Positions 22,201 to 34,945 of a stretch of DNA of 64,000 nucleotides are shown here, in pieces. How positions within the stretch are numbered: the first letter of the stretch is position 1; each line of letters begins with the position of its first letter. Made by a program: the position numbers and the translations under genes. Under the pieces are notes generated by a model. The model was given only the letters and a program-made list of their open reading frames with translations, was not told the DNA's origin and searched no databases. The stretch spans positions 124,001 through 188,000 of the forward strand of contig JAWPGT010000039.1 of the NCBI GenBank assembly GCA_034638255.1, read 5' to 3'. Origin of the DNA: Coprinus comatus (Eukaryota; Basidiomycota; Agaricomycetes; Agaricales; Agaricaceae).

Positions 22201-25200
22201 CTCAATCAGTGGAGGCCACGCCCCGATTGTCTAGTGTTAATAGGTTTGCTGTACTACCCGTAGAAGAAATAAACAAAACTACTATTTCCCCACCTACACC
22301 CAAACCTATAGCCATGTCCAAACCCCGCCGACCTCACTGGGAACGTTGTTACCTCCCAACCCGGTATGTCATTTCATCCACTACCCCCGCCAACGCCTTG
22401 AAACTGCCGATTGACCTTGAAACCACTGACACCGGAGTCCGATTTTCATTGGAAGCACTCGTGGACTCTGGTGCCACTGGTATCTTCATTGATCAGGACT
22501 TCGCTCGTCAACATAAGCTCACCACTCGCCACCTATCACACCCAATCCCTGTCTTCAATGTTGACGGCACCTTGAACAAAGCTGGAGAAATCACCAAAGT
22601 TGTCAATATGGTTCTCTGATACAAGAATCATTCCGAACGCACAGTCTTTGCTGTCACCAGCCTCAGAAAGGAGTCTGTTATACTTGGCTATACTTGGCTC
22701 TGCGCACACAACCCCGAAGTTGATTGGGTAACAAAGGAAGTCAAAATGTCAAGGTGTCCGAGGACTTGCGAAGGTTGCCGACAGGAATACAAGGAGGAGA
22801 AGAAGTTCCAGGAGAAGGTGCTAAGGGTCTACACTTCAGGGCCTTTTCCAGTGCTTGTGGAAGAGGTGAATGAAGAAGAGGATGAAGAGTCGGAAGAAGG
22901 AGTTAGTTGGTCAGAATTGGAGGAAGGAGATCGTATTTTTGCTGCCATCCCTCGCTCATTGGTTCTCTTGGTTTCGGAACAGATTTCAGCCACTGGTACT
23001 CTATTGCAACAACTTGCCGAAGCGCATCAGAAGAATACCACAACTGCCAACCTCGGTTTCAAGGCTCATATTCCCGACTACCTATACGACTTCGAAACTG
23101 TTTTCTCTGAGGCTGCCTTCCAAGAGCTCCCCGAAAATCGGCCTTGGGATCACACTGTTGAACTCGTCCCAGGTGAAACTGCCAAAACCACCAAGGTCTA
23201 CCCGATTTCGCCAAAAGAACAAGCTGCACTTGACGAGTTCCTCCAAGAGAACCTTGCTTCGGGAAGGATTTGCCCCTCAAAGTCGCCAATGGCAGCCCCC
23301 ATTTTTTTCATTAAAAAGAAGGACAGTTCGCTTTGGTTGGTACAAGACTATTGGAACCTCAACGCCATCACAGTGAAGAACAAGTACCCCATCCCACTCA
23401 TCTCCGAAATTGTTTCGAAACTGCGGGGTGCAAAATACTTCACCAAACTTGACATCCGATGGGGCTTCAACAACATCCGTATCAAACCTGGCAATGAGTG
23501 GAAGGCCGCTTTCTGAACGAATTGGGGGTTCTTCGAACCTCTAGTGATGTTTTTCGGCATGACTAACAGCCCAGCGACCTTCCAGACAGTGATGAACGAC
23601 ATCTTCCATGACCTTATCATGGAAGGAATTGTCATTGTCTACCTCGACAATATCCTGATCTTTTTGAAAACCCTGGAGGAACATCGGAAGGCGATCTGAC
23701 GTGTGATGGAGGTACTCAAGGAACACAAGCTGTACCTCCGACCCGAAAAATGCGAGTTTGAGAAGCAGAAGATAAAATACTTGGGGTTGATCATTTCGGA
23801 GAACTGTGTAGAGATGGATCCAGTGAAGGTTGCAGGAGTTCGTGACTGGCCGATTCCGAAAAACAAGACGGAAGTTCAGTCTTTCCTTGGGTTTGCCAAT
23901 TTCTACCAATGTTTTATTCGGGATTTTTCACACATCGGTCGGTCCGCTCTTTGATTTGACCAAGTCCAGTACACCTTGGAACTGGGGTACTGAACAGCAG
24001 GAAGCCTTCGATGCTCTGAAGACAGCCATTACATCAGCACCAATCTTGTCTTCTCCCGACGACACCGCACCTTACCGAGTAGAGGCCGACAGCTCCAACT
24101 TTGCAACTGGAGCTGTCTTGTCGCAGCTTGCATCGAAAGACAACAAGTGGCACCCCATCGCATTCTACTCAAAATCACTGTCGCCAGTCAAACACAATTA
24201 TGAGATCCATGACAAAGAGATGTTGGCTATCATCCGATCACTCGAAGAGTGGAGGCACTTCCTGGAGGGCAGTGAACACAAGGTAGAAATCTGGACTGAC
24301 CACAAGAACCTCAAGTACTTCATGACTGCGAAGAAACTCAACTGCCGACAAGCCCGCTGGTCCCTCTACCTCTCCCGGTTCAACTTCTCACTTCATCACC
24401 GACCAGGCCGATCCATGGGCAAACCTGATGCACTCTCCCAACGGGCCGACCACAGAACTGGCAAGGACGATAATGACAACCTCACTCTCCTCCCTCCATC
24501 CCTATTCGCTGTTCGAGCCCTTGAAGGTGTTGTTTTGGTCGGAGAAGAGCAGGATGTGTTGCAAGAGATCAGACGTGGTAATCAGGATGGTGAACAAGAG
24601 GAGGCAGTGGCGAAGGCAGCATGGGAGTTGAAGTTGTCAAAGTCAAAATCAGTTAAGAGTTCCAAATGGTCGGAGGATAATGGGTTGCTACTTCATTGAG
24701 GTAAAATCTACGTCCCTAACATCCCCGACCTTAGACGTCACATTGTGGCCCAACACCATGATTCCAAAGTCGGCGGACATGCAGGACGCTGGAAGACCCT
24801 TGAACTCGTGGGTCGGAACTACTGGTGGCCTTCTATGTCTTGTTACATCGGTCAGTATGCCTCTACTTGTGACTTGTGCTTACGGACAAAGCCCCACCGA
24901 CACCGACCAGTCGGTGAACTTCACCCACTTCCCATCCCCGATGCCCGCTGGGACACTATCAGCATTGACTTTGTTGTCGAACTCCCAGAGTCCAACGGTT
25001 ATGACGCGGTGTTCACAGTTGTCGATTCAGTATCGAAACAAGTTCATTTCCTGCCGACCCACACGACTTGCACTGCCGAAGGTGTCGCCCGACTCTTCCT
25101 CCACAACATCTGGAAGCTCCATGGCCTACCTCAACATGTTGTCTCCGACTGAGGCCCGCAGTTTGTGTCGGAATTTACCCACGAGTTGTACCAACTCTTA

Positions 25201-25965
25201 GGCATCAAGGTTGCTGCGACTACGGCTTGGCACCCACAAGCCAACAGTCAAACCAAATGAGTTAACCAAGAACTCGACCAGTACATCCGAGTCTTTGTTA
25301 ACCAGCAACAGAATGATTGGTATGACCTTCTCCCACTCGCCGAGTTCCCAACACAACAATCACGTTCATGCTGCGACCCACCAATTGCCCTTTGTGTTAG
25401 ACACCGGCCGCGACCCTCACATGGGCTTCGAACCCCGACAACACCCCTCCCAACTCAAAACAGTCAATGAGTTCAAAACCCGGATGGAGTTGGCACTAGA
25501 AGAAGCAAAATCGGCACTGGTGAAGGCAAAGGACGATATGGCAAAGTACTACAATCGATGTCAGACCCCTGCCCCCGAGCTCAAGACGGGTGACATGGTT
25601 TACCTTGACGCATCGGACATCACAACGAGTCGGCCCTCAAAGAAGTTTGAGCACACATGGTTAGGTCCTTTCGCCGTCGACCACAAGGTTGGGCCTGGGG
25701 CATATTGGCTCAAGCTTCCCCGAAGGTTGTCTCGCCTGCACCTGGTGTTCAATGTGGTTAAACTCACCCCAGCTCCTGAAGACCCAATCCCTGGTTGGAA
25801 GCCGACAAAAATACCGATGCCAATACTGGTGGACAACGAAGAGGAATGGGAAGTAGAAGAAATATTGGACAGTAAAGTGCAATGAGGTAAACTCAGATTT
25901 CTGATCAAGTGGCAAGACTTCAGCATGGAAGAGAACTCTTGGGAACTTGCAGCTGACGTCCACAC
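22194..25965 (+). pseudogene. pol: Gypsy 1 Pol: protease, RT, RNase H, integrase, chromodomain
   Basis: Overlaps the end of gag in another frame. Protease LVDSGATGIFID; RT with [57 protein letters not shown] and YLDNILIF (YLDD expected); RNase H VEADSSNFATGAVLSQ and EMLAIIRSLEEWRH; integrase zinc-binding HHDSKVGGHAGRWKT...YASTCDLCLRTK, core DARWDTISIDFVVELP, SD(stop)GPQFVSEF; C-terminal chromodomain EEEWEVEEILDSKVQ ... GKLRFLIKWQDFSMEENSWE. Premature TGA codons fall at 22617, 23514, near 23697, 24697, 25150, 25257 and 25883, each at an expected Arg. Private 1-bp insertions occur near 23944 and 25347. The chromodomain frame runs straight into the 3' LTR; no clear polypurine tract precedes it. 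Confidence 0.9.
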
Positions 25966-26277
25966 TGTAAGGGGACCTTCGTCACTGACCCTTACACTGA
26001 CACACCGACACACCGACTACCGACCGATCCTCCAATGTTCCAACTTCCATCGGAACACCTCCTGACTTCATGCTTTCATGACTTGCCCCCTCACGTGACC
26101 CGTCCCCCATTGTTCCCATTGTCCATGTTACAACATCCCTCTGGACAATAGCTGGCGTCTCTGTTTGTATAGTAGTATATATTGTGTGTAGCCTGTGCAA
26201 GTGAATCCCCAACTCTTTCTCTTTGGATTCCTCACTAGTCGTCAGGCCGTTCGTCGCCGACTTGAGTTGCCCTTACA
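25966..26277 (+). repeat. Gypsy 1 3' LTR
   Basis: 312 bp, with the CACACCGA octamer duplicated near the start. Relative to the 5' LTR most differences are C-to-T or G-to-A. Its first two thirds match the 3' LTR of gypsy 2 base for base as far as I can read, including the duplicated octamer and CTGGCGTC. Confidence 0.92.
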
Positions 26278-26282
26278 CTTTT

Positions 26283-27896
26283 GCCACAAGACAAGCATGT
26301 TTCTGGCCATCTCCTTTGACATTAAACACCCATCGGTTCTTGATGGCCCTTCTTCCTTTTGGAAGTTTAACAAACTCAAAGACTGATCACTTTTTCAACA
26401 CATCAAGTTCTTCTAAACATGCCTTTAACCAATCATCACAGTCCTTCGGATCAAGTTTACCAAGATTATGGAATTGAACAGGAACACGCAGATTTTTCTC
26501 AGCAGCTTTCACTAATAAAAATTCAATCCATTTAACTCCCCCTTCCTTGGCAATACACGTTAACTCAGACTCATCCAATTCTTCTGTGTCCATGGGAGGA
26601 TCAGATTCTGGTTCCTTTTTAGGGTGAATCCAACCAGGACCCTGTCAATATTGATCATGCTGCTCTTTGATTTCTCATAAGCACTGATCAACTTCTTCAG
26701 GTGGGAGATCTTGTGGTTTAGGCAGCACATTTCTGTTGCACCAATAATTACCACAGAGTTGAGTTTGCTCTTGGCGAGGAAGTCCCTCAAAGTCATGTTC
26801 ATAATCCCTCAATATTTCAGAAGGATGTTTCTTCTCCCTGTAAATGTTGCCAGGTCTCCTTGGAACCTCACACTGTCGACCAGATTGTCGTGGTAGCAGA
26901 GAAACCGGACGGGAGGGAGGCACACTCAAGTCTGCTGAACTAAATGAAGGAGCAGGAGAAGGAACACACTGAGGTGTACAGATAGGTTCATCTGCATAGC
27001 TCAAACCATCACTGTCTTTGTCCTCAGTTTCAACTGTGGGAGATGGAGATTTTTTGGTTTTGGGAGGAGCTGGCAGAGATGGAGGAGGTGGAGGAATTGA
27101 GGGTCGATGTGGATGTGTTGGTGTCCTTGGCCGATTAGGTTGAGGTTGAGTGTTGCTATAGGGCTCATGGGATTCAGGAGTATGATATTCATCATCATCA
27201 TCAGAGATATCCAAATCAGACGGAGGAGGATTTTTACGCTCAGAAGTATCCTTGCGTTGAGATGTGTCATACTGGCATTTAGGGAACCAGTTTTCGTCGA
27301 AGATAGCAGTGGCAGCTCTGAAAATTACATTTCCTTTTTGATGGCACATGAATTTATGGTTTGTACCATCATAACCAATGAAAATCATGGCCTCCAATCT
27401 AGGAGAGAGCTTATTGTCTCGAACCTCCTTTGGCAGGTAAACATAAGCACCACATCTGAACATGTGTAAATAATTCACATTCGGTTTCTTTCCATAAACC
27501 ATTTCCATGGGAGTTTTCCACTCAAGACATTTGATGGGGGTGCGATTATACAAATGTATAGCTGTTTCCACAGCAAATTCCCACCAATTCTCCGGAAGGC
27601 AAGCATAAAGTCGCATGGCCTGTGCCTTTTCCTGAATTGTATGATTCAGTCACTCAGCTCGACCATTCTGCTCATGAATATGAGGAGCAGACGTCTCGTG
27701 TACTATTCCATTTGTGCCAAACAATTCCTGTATTTCTTTAGAAATATACTCCCCCCCGTTATCTGTGCAGACACATTTGATCTTTCAACCATTAGATTGA
27801 TTCTGCACTGTAGCTACAAAATGCTTGAAGGCACTGAGCATTTCAGATTTATTGTGTAAGAATACAACCCATGCAAAGGAGGAGTAGTGTAAGGGG
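26283..27896 (-). pseudogene. pol: Copia B integrase and start of RT (defective)
   Basis: Minus strand from the right: YSSFAWVVFLHNKSEMLSAF, CTDNGGEYISKEIQELF, HETSAPHIHEQNGRAE(stop)LNHT, NRTPIKCLEWKTPMEMVYGKK, then a long Pro/Ser/Asp-rich linker, WIEFLLVKAAEKN and FVKLPKGRRAIKNRWVFN, ending at the gypsy 1 junction. It continues directly into the RT at 20619 once gypsy 1 and one CTTTT are removed. The TGA in QNGRAE(stop)LNHT is Arg (AGA) in copia A. Its 5' part is cut off by the LTR of copia C at 27897. Confidence 0.88.
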
Positions 27897-28429
27897 TGTT
27901 GAACTATTATTAGTTCTACAATGACATTCTCTATGGCATTACATCAGCAAAACGCGCATCTCCTTGGCCAAGCTTAAACCTCCTTAAACCTCCTTGAAAA
28001 CATTTCCAAGGATGACCAAGGATATATCAAGAATGTAAAAGAATTTTTATTTTCTCCTTGGAATTACTTAGTCATGCTTGACAAGTCGATTCCAAGCTAT
28101 TCTAACCAGGGGGTCCTGGTTAGTCACACTTAATTCTACTTAGTTTTACCTTATATCTACTTGTACTGCCTTCGAAAATACTTTCTCAAGCTTATAAATC
28201 AGGTATATCAGAATATATATATATATATAAAGCAAAATTTCAAGGACTCCTAGAGTGTCTCAAATGCATGTAAATGTATATCAACTGAATTATATTATCA
28301 GAAGGGAGACAGTAATGTACAAAAATACAAGAGTGATTGTATACAGCATAATAGTAGTGTATACTACAGTAATGTACCGAAATAAAGATAAAAAATTACA
28401 AGAATATATTCATAATAGGAGAACTTACT

Positions 28430-29510
28430 TGGGAGAATAAAGAACTGGACATTGCGATACGAGTATTGATCGGAACGTTACGTGGGTAGGTGCGTTCGAA
28501 CGGCGCCGTCGAGACGGTTTGAACAATGCTAAGAACGTAAGATTCCAATAAGGATTGAGTATCGAAACAGGTGTTAGATTGAATAAGAACTTACCAGAAG
28601 ATAGGTCACTACAACTCCAGCAGTCCTCCATAGTGTGTACAAATCAGGGGTGGAACAGAGAATGTACGCGTGGTGTAAACGAGCCTGAAAGCATGTTATG
28701 GAGTGCAGGAGGGAGTGAGATATCAGTAAAATAACAGGATTGGTGTAAAAGTTAGAGAACATACTTTTCACCAATGAATACCCCACCATACCACACCGTA
28801 CTACCCTCTATCGATTTGCCTTTTCGATGCGGTTCCAACGAGCCTAAGAACGTGGTGTATGGTGCGAAAATGACTGTGTTAGTAGTTGTAGAGTGAACAG
28901 TATACTCACAAGATAGACCTTAGAAGATAAGGTCACTACATATCCACAACTTCTCCATATCGTTTACAAGTTGGAGATGTCATAGAGGTGGTACGCGTAG
29001 GTTAGACGAGCCTAAGAATGTGCCATGGAGTGCAGGAGGGAGTGAGAAATGAGTAAAATACTTCCCTTGAGACAGATAATGACTCACCAAGGAAGAAACC
29101 CCCCTTTGTGGGGTATACACCATACCACGTCATCACCTAACCCTTTTATCCTATAGTACACGTCGAGAAGGTTTTGGAGAGCCTAGAAACATTCCTGTAT
29201 GTAGAAAAATGAGTGATACAGAAGAAAAACAGCAAGTAATGACACACCAGCAGTAAAACTGATGTTATAGCATGGCTACTGCATTGGGACGCGTGTATGT
29301 AGGCTTGTTTGAAGCGGAGTATTGAGGCCGTCCTGGAGAGCCTGAGAACGCGCCAATACACGATTATATGAGCCCAATACATGGAAAATAGTCGAAATTG
29401 ACATACCTTATAAGAATAATGAAAACCCCACCATATCACGCGTACATAGACTCATTCAATGCATAATGTCGAGACGGTTCCAACGAGCTCCAACGCGTAG
29501 AGTTTCATCA
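28430..29510 (-). repeat. Tandem array of about six 160-bp exon-intron-like units
   Basis: The plus-strand motif GAGCC (T/A-rich follow-up) recurs at 28681, 28840, 29008, 29179 and 29338, with related sites near 28521 and 29485. On the minus strand each is a splice-acceptor-like CTTAG/GCTC or TCAG/GCTC, and each is followed 70-100 nt on by a donor-like /GTRAGT (e.g. near 28596, 28768, 28908, 29088, 29249, 29406). Units alternate between two exon types; the pair at 28681 and 29008 shares TGGAGTGCAGGAGGGAGTGA. Two exons give related peptides (ARLHHAYIL...LYTLWRTAG, ARLTYAYHL...TIWRSCG), but others contain stops. It may be a decayed gene with duplicated exons, or a spliced non-coding RNA. Confidence 0.45.
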
Positions 29511-29683
29511 AGGAATGAGAGTGCAGTGGTGACATTACTCAGAGTCGGCAGTGAGTAGAAGTTGTGACCTTCGTGAGGTTGCATTGCTGATGCAACGTGT
29601 CCTGTCACATGTGATGGTGAAAGTGATCATGTGACAGTCCAATTTTGTGATTTTTCGTGAAGTCCAAATCTGGGAACATAAAT

Positions 29684-32600
29684 TAGTGTTGCCATGGTTT
29701 CACTCAGAAACTGCAAGTCGGTTGAGTCGGACTGTAAAAAGCTGGACAGAACCGCTCAACCAACTTCCCGGTTCAAGTCAATGAACTGATATGAGTCATT
29801 TCTAGATATGGTAGTCAGATTTGTCAGCAACAGGACACGTTCTCATTGCTCTTCATCATTAATCACTCATGATCTTCTGTCTGCTCCAGACTCTATGTGC
29901 TTGTTAAATTACCTCTGGGCTCATGGATCAACTAAAACCTTGTGGTATGTACTCATTCATACATTTCTATGTGGTTGGTTATGAGATTTTGTGTACTACA
30001 GGCTTAGATAAATCATTCAATCATGATCAGAGCTGATATTGGCTTCTGCTGCATCGTAAAACCCCCATGATTATCCACAGATGTTCCATACTTGTTTGAG
30101 GGCTCTCTTATATCAAAGAAAATGGCCGTATCAAGCTCCTGGAGTCCTGCCAGCTGATGAGATGTTGATAATCATGATAGAGTAATGATATTCTCCCATC
30201 TTAGGTACAAAACTCATGCTCAAGTTCCACCTTTAATTTGTTAACCATCTATAGGTACTAGGTGTAGAATTCAACTCCTGGTATTAAAGCCTAGGCATGG
30301 TAAGTAACGCTTGAGCTTTCAATTACAGTAACAAGCTAATATGTAAATTCAATCACAGGAGTAATCTGTATACATATGAGGATGATAGGTTTAGTAATTG
30401 TATCGGTATGTCCTCTTGTCTAGACTCTTTTGCTTTTGTACTCACTTTATGGTCCTTCCGTTCATTTGCAACTAGATAGTTAATGATCAATATCAATACT
30501 ATGGAATTGTGATATCAACATGACCCGAAAAATTGAAAAGACCAAGTATAAAACTGTGTATTGCTTGCCATTGCTACCTTAGTACCTCACCTCCCCCCTT
30601 GCTCTCAACTAGCACGCCATACCTACCCTACTTGCATATTTTTCTTCATTTTCTAAGTTGTTCTCAACTAGACTATGGCTCCGAAAAAGTCCGCTAATAT
30701 CCAATATGCAAATGGAGCATCCCAGACTGTTTTCAAAGTAAACCGTATGTTCAATATTCTCTATTAAATACTTTAATAACTAAAATATATTATTAGCAAA
30801 GCCACGTCGATGTGGTCGTCCTCCAAAGAATATAGCACCTACTGAACAACAAGATTTACCTAGAGCTCCAACTACTACTCCATTACAAGTGGAATTACCC
30901 CCTACTCCAACACCTACCACACCTATTTTAGATACTGGAAATCTTAACCCTTTCATCATTACAACTCTACCGATTTCTGAATCTATTCTAACATCTTCAG
31001 TAATACCAACAACTGATGGAACTAATATCCAGTCCTCATCTATATTGTTCTCTCCAGCTGGGGATTGGGTTGGTATCAAGCAACAAATTTCTAGTATTTC
31101 TCCACTACATCCACCAGAAACTCCTTGATCATATACTCGTACTCGCACTCCCTCATATACACCTACTCAAGTTCGAGTAGTAATTAAAAAAACATCTCAA
31201 GCAGCAAAAGATATTCAACCATTTTTTATTGAGCAAGACAGTTATTGAAAATGCAAATATTGCATGTAAGTAGTACTATTATTGATATCAATATTGACTA
31301 TACTGATATAGGTTTAAGACAATTGCATATAAACAATTCTTCAGTAACTCCACCAGATCGCTATCGAACATCAAGTAGCACTAGTACTCTTTGACAACAT
31401 CTTTATACTCACTATTTAATGATTTGGGTTGCTGACTGTAATCGGCTCCAAATCAACATTACATCAAAAGATGAAACACTCTGTATTGCATTACAGAAAC
31501 TTAAAGAAAGTCAAGAAATACTATCCACTAAATAATATGGCCCATCTCTAAACTATCAACCATATACATATCAAGGATTTTTAAACCTTTTGATTACATG
31601 GATTGTTTCGGATGATCAGGTATGTTATCATATATTATAATACTCTTATTTTGCTGAAATAAATATTACTAGTCACTTAGTGTCATTGATAATCCCCGAT
31701 TTCGCTCTCTTTTATTTATGTTGCGACCTGAACTTCAAAATGATGGTCTTCCACATTGAACCAAACTTCGCTCTTTAATTATTGAACTCTGGCAATAACA
31801 TATGGTGTATTTAAGTGGTGAAATGAAAGTAAGTCATTTTTTCAATACTACTCTATTGATATTAATATTATTGCAATATTGTAGAAGGCCTGAGGAAAGA
31901 TATCATTTACATCAGATTGTTGGACAGATAGCAATCTCTCACTGTTTATTGCTATTACTGCTCATTGGATTGAGCACCATACCAAAAATAGGCAATGTGG
32001 TTCAGAGTATACCCTAACACTCCATGCAGAGCTGATTGCTTTTCATCGGGTTCCTCAACGTCATACAGGTGAACATTTAGCTGCTGTATTTCTAAATATC
32101 CTTAATCACTACTGTAATGATAAGGTAAGATACTCTTTTTCTGAAGTATAGTAAAGTTTTAATGATATGTTTAGATTGGTTAGATCACACTTGACAATGC
32201 TAGCAATAACAATACCATGGTTGAATCACTTTCTCACCTTCTTATTGCTCAAAATATATTATTCTCACCCCAAGACCAAAGAATTCGGTTCGTCTCAAGT
32301 TTTGGTATAATTCTCTTATTTACTAATGGTTATCACTCATTTAGATGTTTTCCACACATTGTAAATATTGCATGTCAAGCAGTTATTACTGCTTTGGCTA
32401 ATATAGAAGATAGTAATCAAGAATTAAGAATATCTAGAAATCAAACTGGGTATGATCTTATTGGATCATTACGCTCATTAGTCAATTACGTAGGTTTATT
32501 TTACTTATATTTGGAATAAAGTACTAATTCCAAGAAAAGATTCAGGCATCTTCACTTCATCAAGAGCATTTCAACAAAGTTCAACATATGTTGGGTATTA

Positions 32601-34169
32601 CACAAGTACTCCAACTTTTACGTGATGTCCCAACTCGATGGTCATCTACTCATCTTATGATCAGTCGGGCACTAGAACTTCGACAAGTAAGTCTTAAATT
32701 AATCATAACATTAAAATCTTACTCATGTAGAACTATAGGCAATTGATACTTTTCTTCTACAATACCCCGAACTATCCAAATATACTATTCATAGAAATGA
32801 ATGGGTTATTCTTGAGCAAGTGTCGAAAATCCTTTTAGTATGTGAACTCTAACACAATTAATTAAATGTTTTATTAACAAATATCAAACATCTTTTAGAT
32901 TCCTCATGCCTTTCAACAAAAATTATCAGCTGAAAAAACACCAACACTATGCAAAGCATTACCATCATTTCAGCAAATGATTTTGGCGTGGGAGAAATGT
33001 CAAGATGAACTACCACATTTTGCCATAGTAATTGATGCTGGTCTACTAAAAGTAAAAGATTATTATAACCATGCACTAAATGTTCCAGCATACCAGATTG
33101 CAATACTTATGTTATAATTATACCCTAGTATTTGGTTTAAAACTAACCTTTATATTCTTATTCTTATTATTTTTTAGTTTTGCATCCACTCAGAAAACTT
33201 GCATGGTTTACAGAATATATGCCCGAAAATGTTCATGAAGTCAAAGAAATGTTCATTAACCAAGTAAGTTATGATTCATAATTATAATTAAACTATACTA
33301 AGAGTTTGATCAGCTACGATCTCACCAACAATTAAATCATCCACATATACCTCACCGAAACCTTACAAGGCCTCAAGCTATAACTACAACTACAACTAAT
33401 ATTAGTTGGGCTGATGGTGTCCTTGGCTCTGATGATTATTACTTTAATATTCCAGTCACTGATAGTTTGGAAGCTGAGGTTGAGTTGTACTTTATGGATC
33501 AACAACCAATCATGTATACAAACATGATATCATATTGGCAGGTATATATTTGCTATTCTCAATATTCAGTACTATATCTCAACTTAAATTATAGGATAAC
33601 CAATTTCGCTTTCCAACCATTTTCCGACTAGCAATGGATATCCTACTTATTCAAGGTTCAGCAGTACCATGTGAACGAGTTTTCTCAAGTGGAAAAGAAA
33701 CTATGGCTCCTCGATGTAACCATATTAATGGAGACTTGATGGAAGCACTTCAGATGTTAAAGTTCTCTATGAAGCGTAGTTCAAAGCTGGATTTTACTGC
33801 TGGTATGGGGTGAGATGAGGAAATTCATGAACTTGAGTTACAGGATCGAGAAGAAGCACATAACCCTGAGGATATTTTCTCTTTTATGGAATCATTAGTA
33901 ATGTCAGAAGCGGACTTGGATAATGAAGATATGTAGGAATAGTCTTATAAACTTTACAGAATGTGTATCTGGTTTTGTATATTGTGATATTGTCTACAAC
34001 ATTTTTTCTTTCTTTTTTATGCATTTCTTTGTAAATATATAAAAAGTTTTATGTGCTTTATGTAATTATGACAGGTTCGGACCGGGTCCCAAACCACTCA
34101 GAGTCCAAAAATGGAGTAAGTCAGCAAAGACCAGACCAAACGGGACCAAACCAAGTCATGACAACACTA
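29684..34169 (+). mobile_element. hAT transposon, 4486 bp, 8-bp TSD
   Basis: Left end TAGTGTTGCCATG and right end CATGACAACACTA form 13-bp inverted repeats with one mismatch. They are flanked by a perfect 8-bp duplication ACATAAAT (29676-29683 and 34170-34177). The transposase gene inside has the hAT dimerisation domain. It is nested in element X. Confidence 0.93.
30675..33936 (+). pseudogene. hAT transposase (decayed)
   Basis: Starts MAPKKSANIQYANGASQ, then after an intron an AT-hook-like RRCGRPPKN and a low-complexity Pro/Thr region. Later exons carry CKYC (possible BED zinc finger), SDCWTDSNLSLF, WITLDNASNNNT (RNase H-fold segment), CFPHIVNIACQAVI, RDVPTRWSSTHLM and the C-terminal hAT dimerisation block LIQGSAVPCERVFSSGKETM ... 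INGDLMEALQMLKFS. The protein would bind the terminal repeats and do cut-and-paste. About ten exons can be traced with small introns. TGA replaces expected Arg in several places (after PPETP, DSY, GLPH, KA), and there are also TAA codons, so it is inactive. Confidence 0.85.
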
Positions 34170-34945
34170 ACATAAATGATGTGATTATTGATGCATCATC
34201 ATGAAATAACAACACATCATTAATGACATCAACCAAACAAATGAAACAAAAACAAAGTCAATAACACAAATTAACTTTGACTTTTTGTGACCTTAGAATA
34301 GTGCTTGGGAAACTTAAAAACTTGGTTGGAAATATTGACTACCTTAGAGTTACTTTGAAAATATATATCTAAGTATCAGTAAGTATCAGTAAGTATACTA
34401 AGCTACCCAAGCTATACTGAGTACTTACTAAGGACATGCTGGAAATGCTGATGCTATGCTGATGAACATGTGACCTAATATGTTCTTGCATGGACCAACA
34501 TAGAGTAGTATATAAACCTTGTATTAGACACATTATATACTTCTGTCAACATCGACATGTTGTGGTAAATGCTCGGATTAATATCGTCGGACTTAGTAAA
34601 GACGTCTTGTGTACATGCGGCTCATCTCCACTTCCATATGCTTTACTTACTTCTATTCTCATGACTATTTCTGTACTCACCGCACTGTACCCATTCTGTC
34701 ATGTATTTTCCCATGTGCTGTATATCCGTATTTATATCAAGTAGACTACACTGTAGTTCCTCGTCCACTTGAATTCAATACGACTGGGTTGTATCTGCAT
34801 CTAGCCGGTTATCCTCCTCAGAGACTTATATCTCCTACCAGCGTAATTCCTACAACTTCAGTTTCTTCTACCTCAACAACCACCTCACCCTCAGTAAGTC
34901 AGTTGTACCTACCCATGCAACATATGCTACACTATTGTTTTAACA

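Larger units (their letters stand above)
20620..26277 (+). mobile_element. Gypsy 1, complete chromodomain Ty3/gypsy element
   Basis: 5658 bp with TG...CA LTRs at 20620-20923 and 25966-26277 and a perfect 5-bp TSD CTTTT (20615-20619, 26278-26282). It sits inside copia B, splitting the ACLVAK/GFSQ motif region of its RT. Internal order is gag, protease, RT, RNase H, integrase, chromodomain. It is full length but not autonomous: eight in-frame TGA codons, an RT box reading YLDN and four private 1-bp indels. A nearly identical inverted copy lies at 43594-49311. Confidence 0.95.
27942..34453. mobile_element. Element X: TIR DNA transposon with 3-bp TSD
   Basis: Left end CATCAGCAAAACGCGCATCT and right end (reverse complement) CATCAGCATTTCCAGCATGT align as imperfect inverted repeats with TCCTT after them. 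Flanks are TTA (27939-27941) and CTA (34454-34456). Without the nested hAT it is about 2 kb. No transposase is visible in the 2 kb; a 3-bp target duplication would fit CACTA- or Harbinger-type enzymes. Its best visible content is the spliced-looking tandem array at 28430-29510. Confidence 0.55.
27897..34945 (+). mobile_element. Copia C 5' LTR, split by element X
   Basis: The LTR begins TGTTGAACTATTATTAG at 27897 and its first 45 bp match the copia A LTR. It then breaks at 27941 and resumes at 34454 with GCTGATGAACATGTGACCTA, ending ATTGTTTTAACA at 34945. Joining 27941 to 34457 (dropping one 3-bp duplicate) gives the same length as copia A at that point. It is longer than the A LTR because of about 290 bp around 34548-34850. 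It is inserted in copia B, in opposite orientation. Confidence 0.8.

Noticed and set aside
22063..25885. TGA recoded as Arg in the gypsy elements
   Set aside because: The intact Plavaka and 380-aa genes do not use TGA as sense (the latter ends with it), one copia copy has CGA where the other has TGA, and catalytic Asp losses accompany the stops. Decay explains all of it.
29589..29843. A 255-bp MITE with AACGTGTCCTGT inverted repeats and CATTGCT flanks
   Set aside because: Its right end lies inside the hAT element, whose left border at 29684 is fixed by a perfect 8-bp TSD; the two cannot both be right and the hAT evidence is far stronger.
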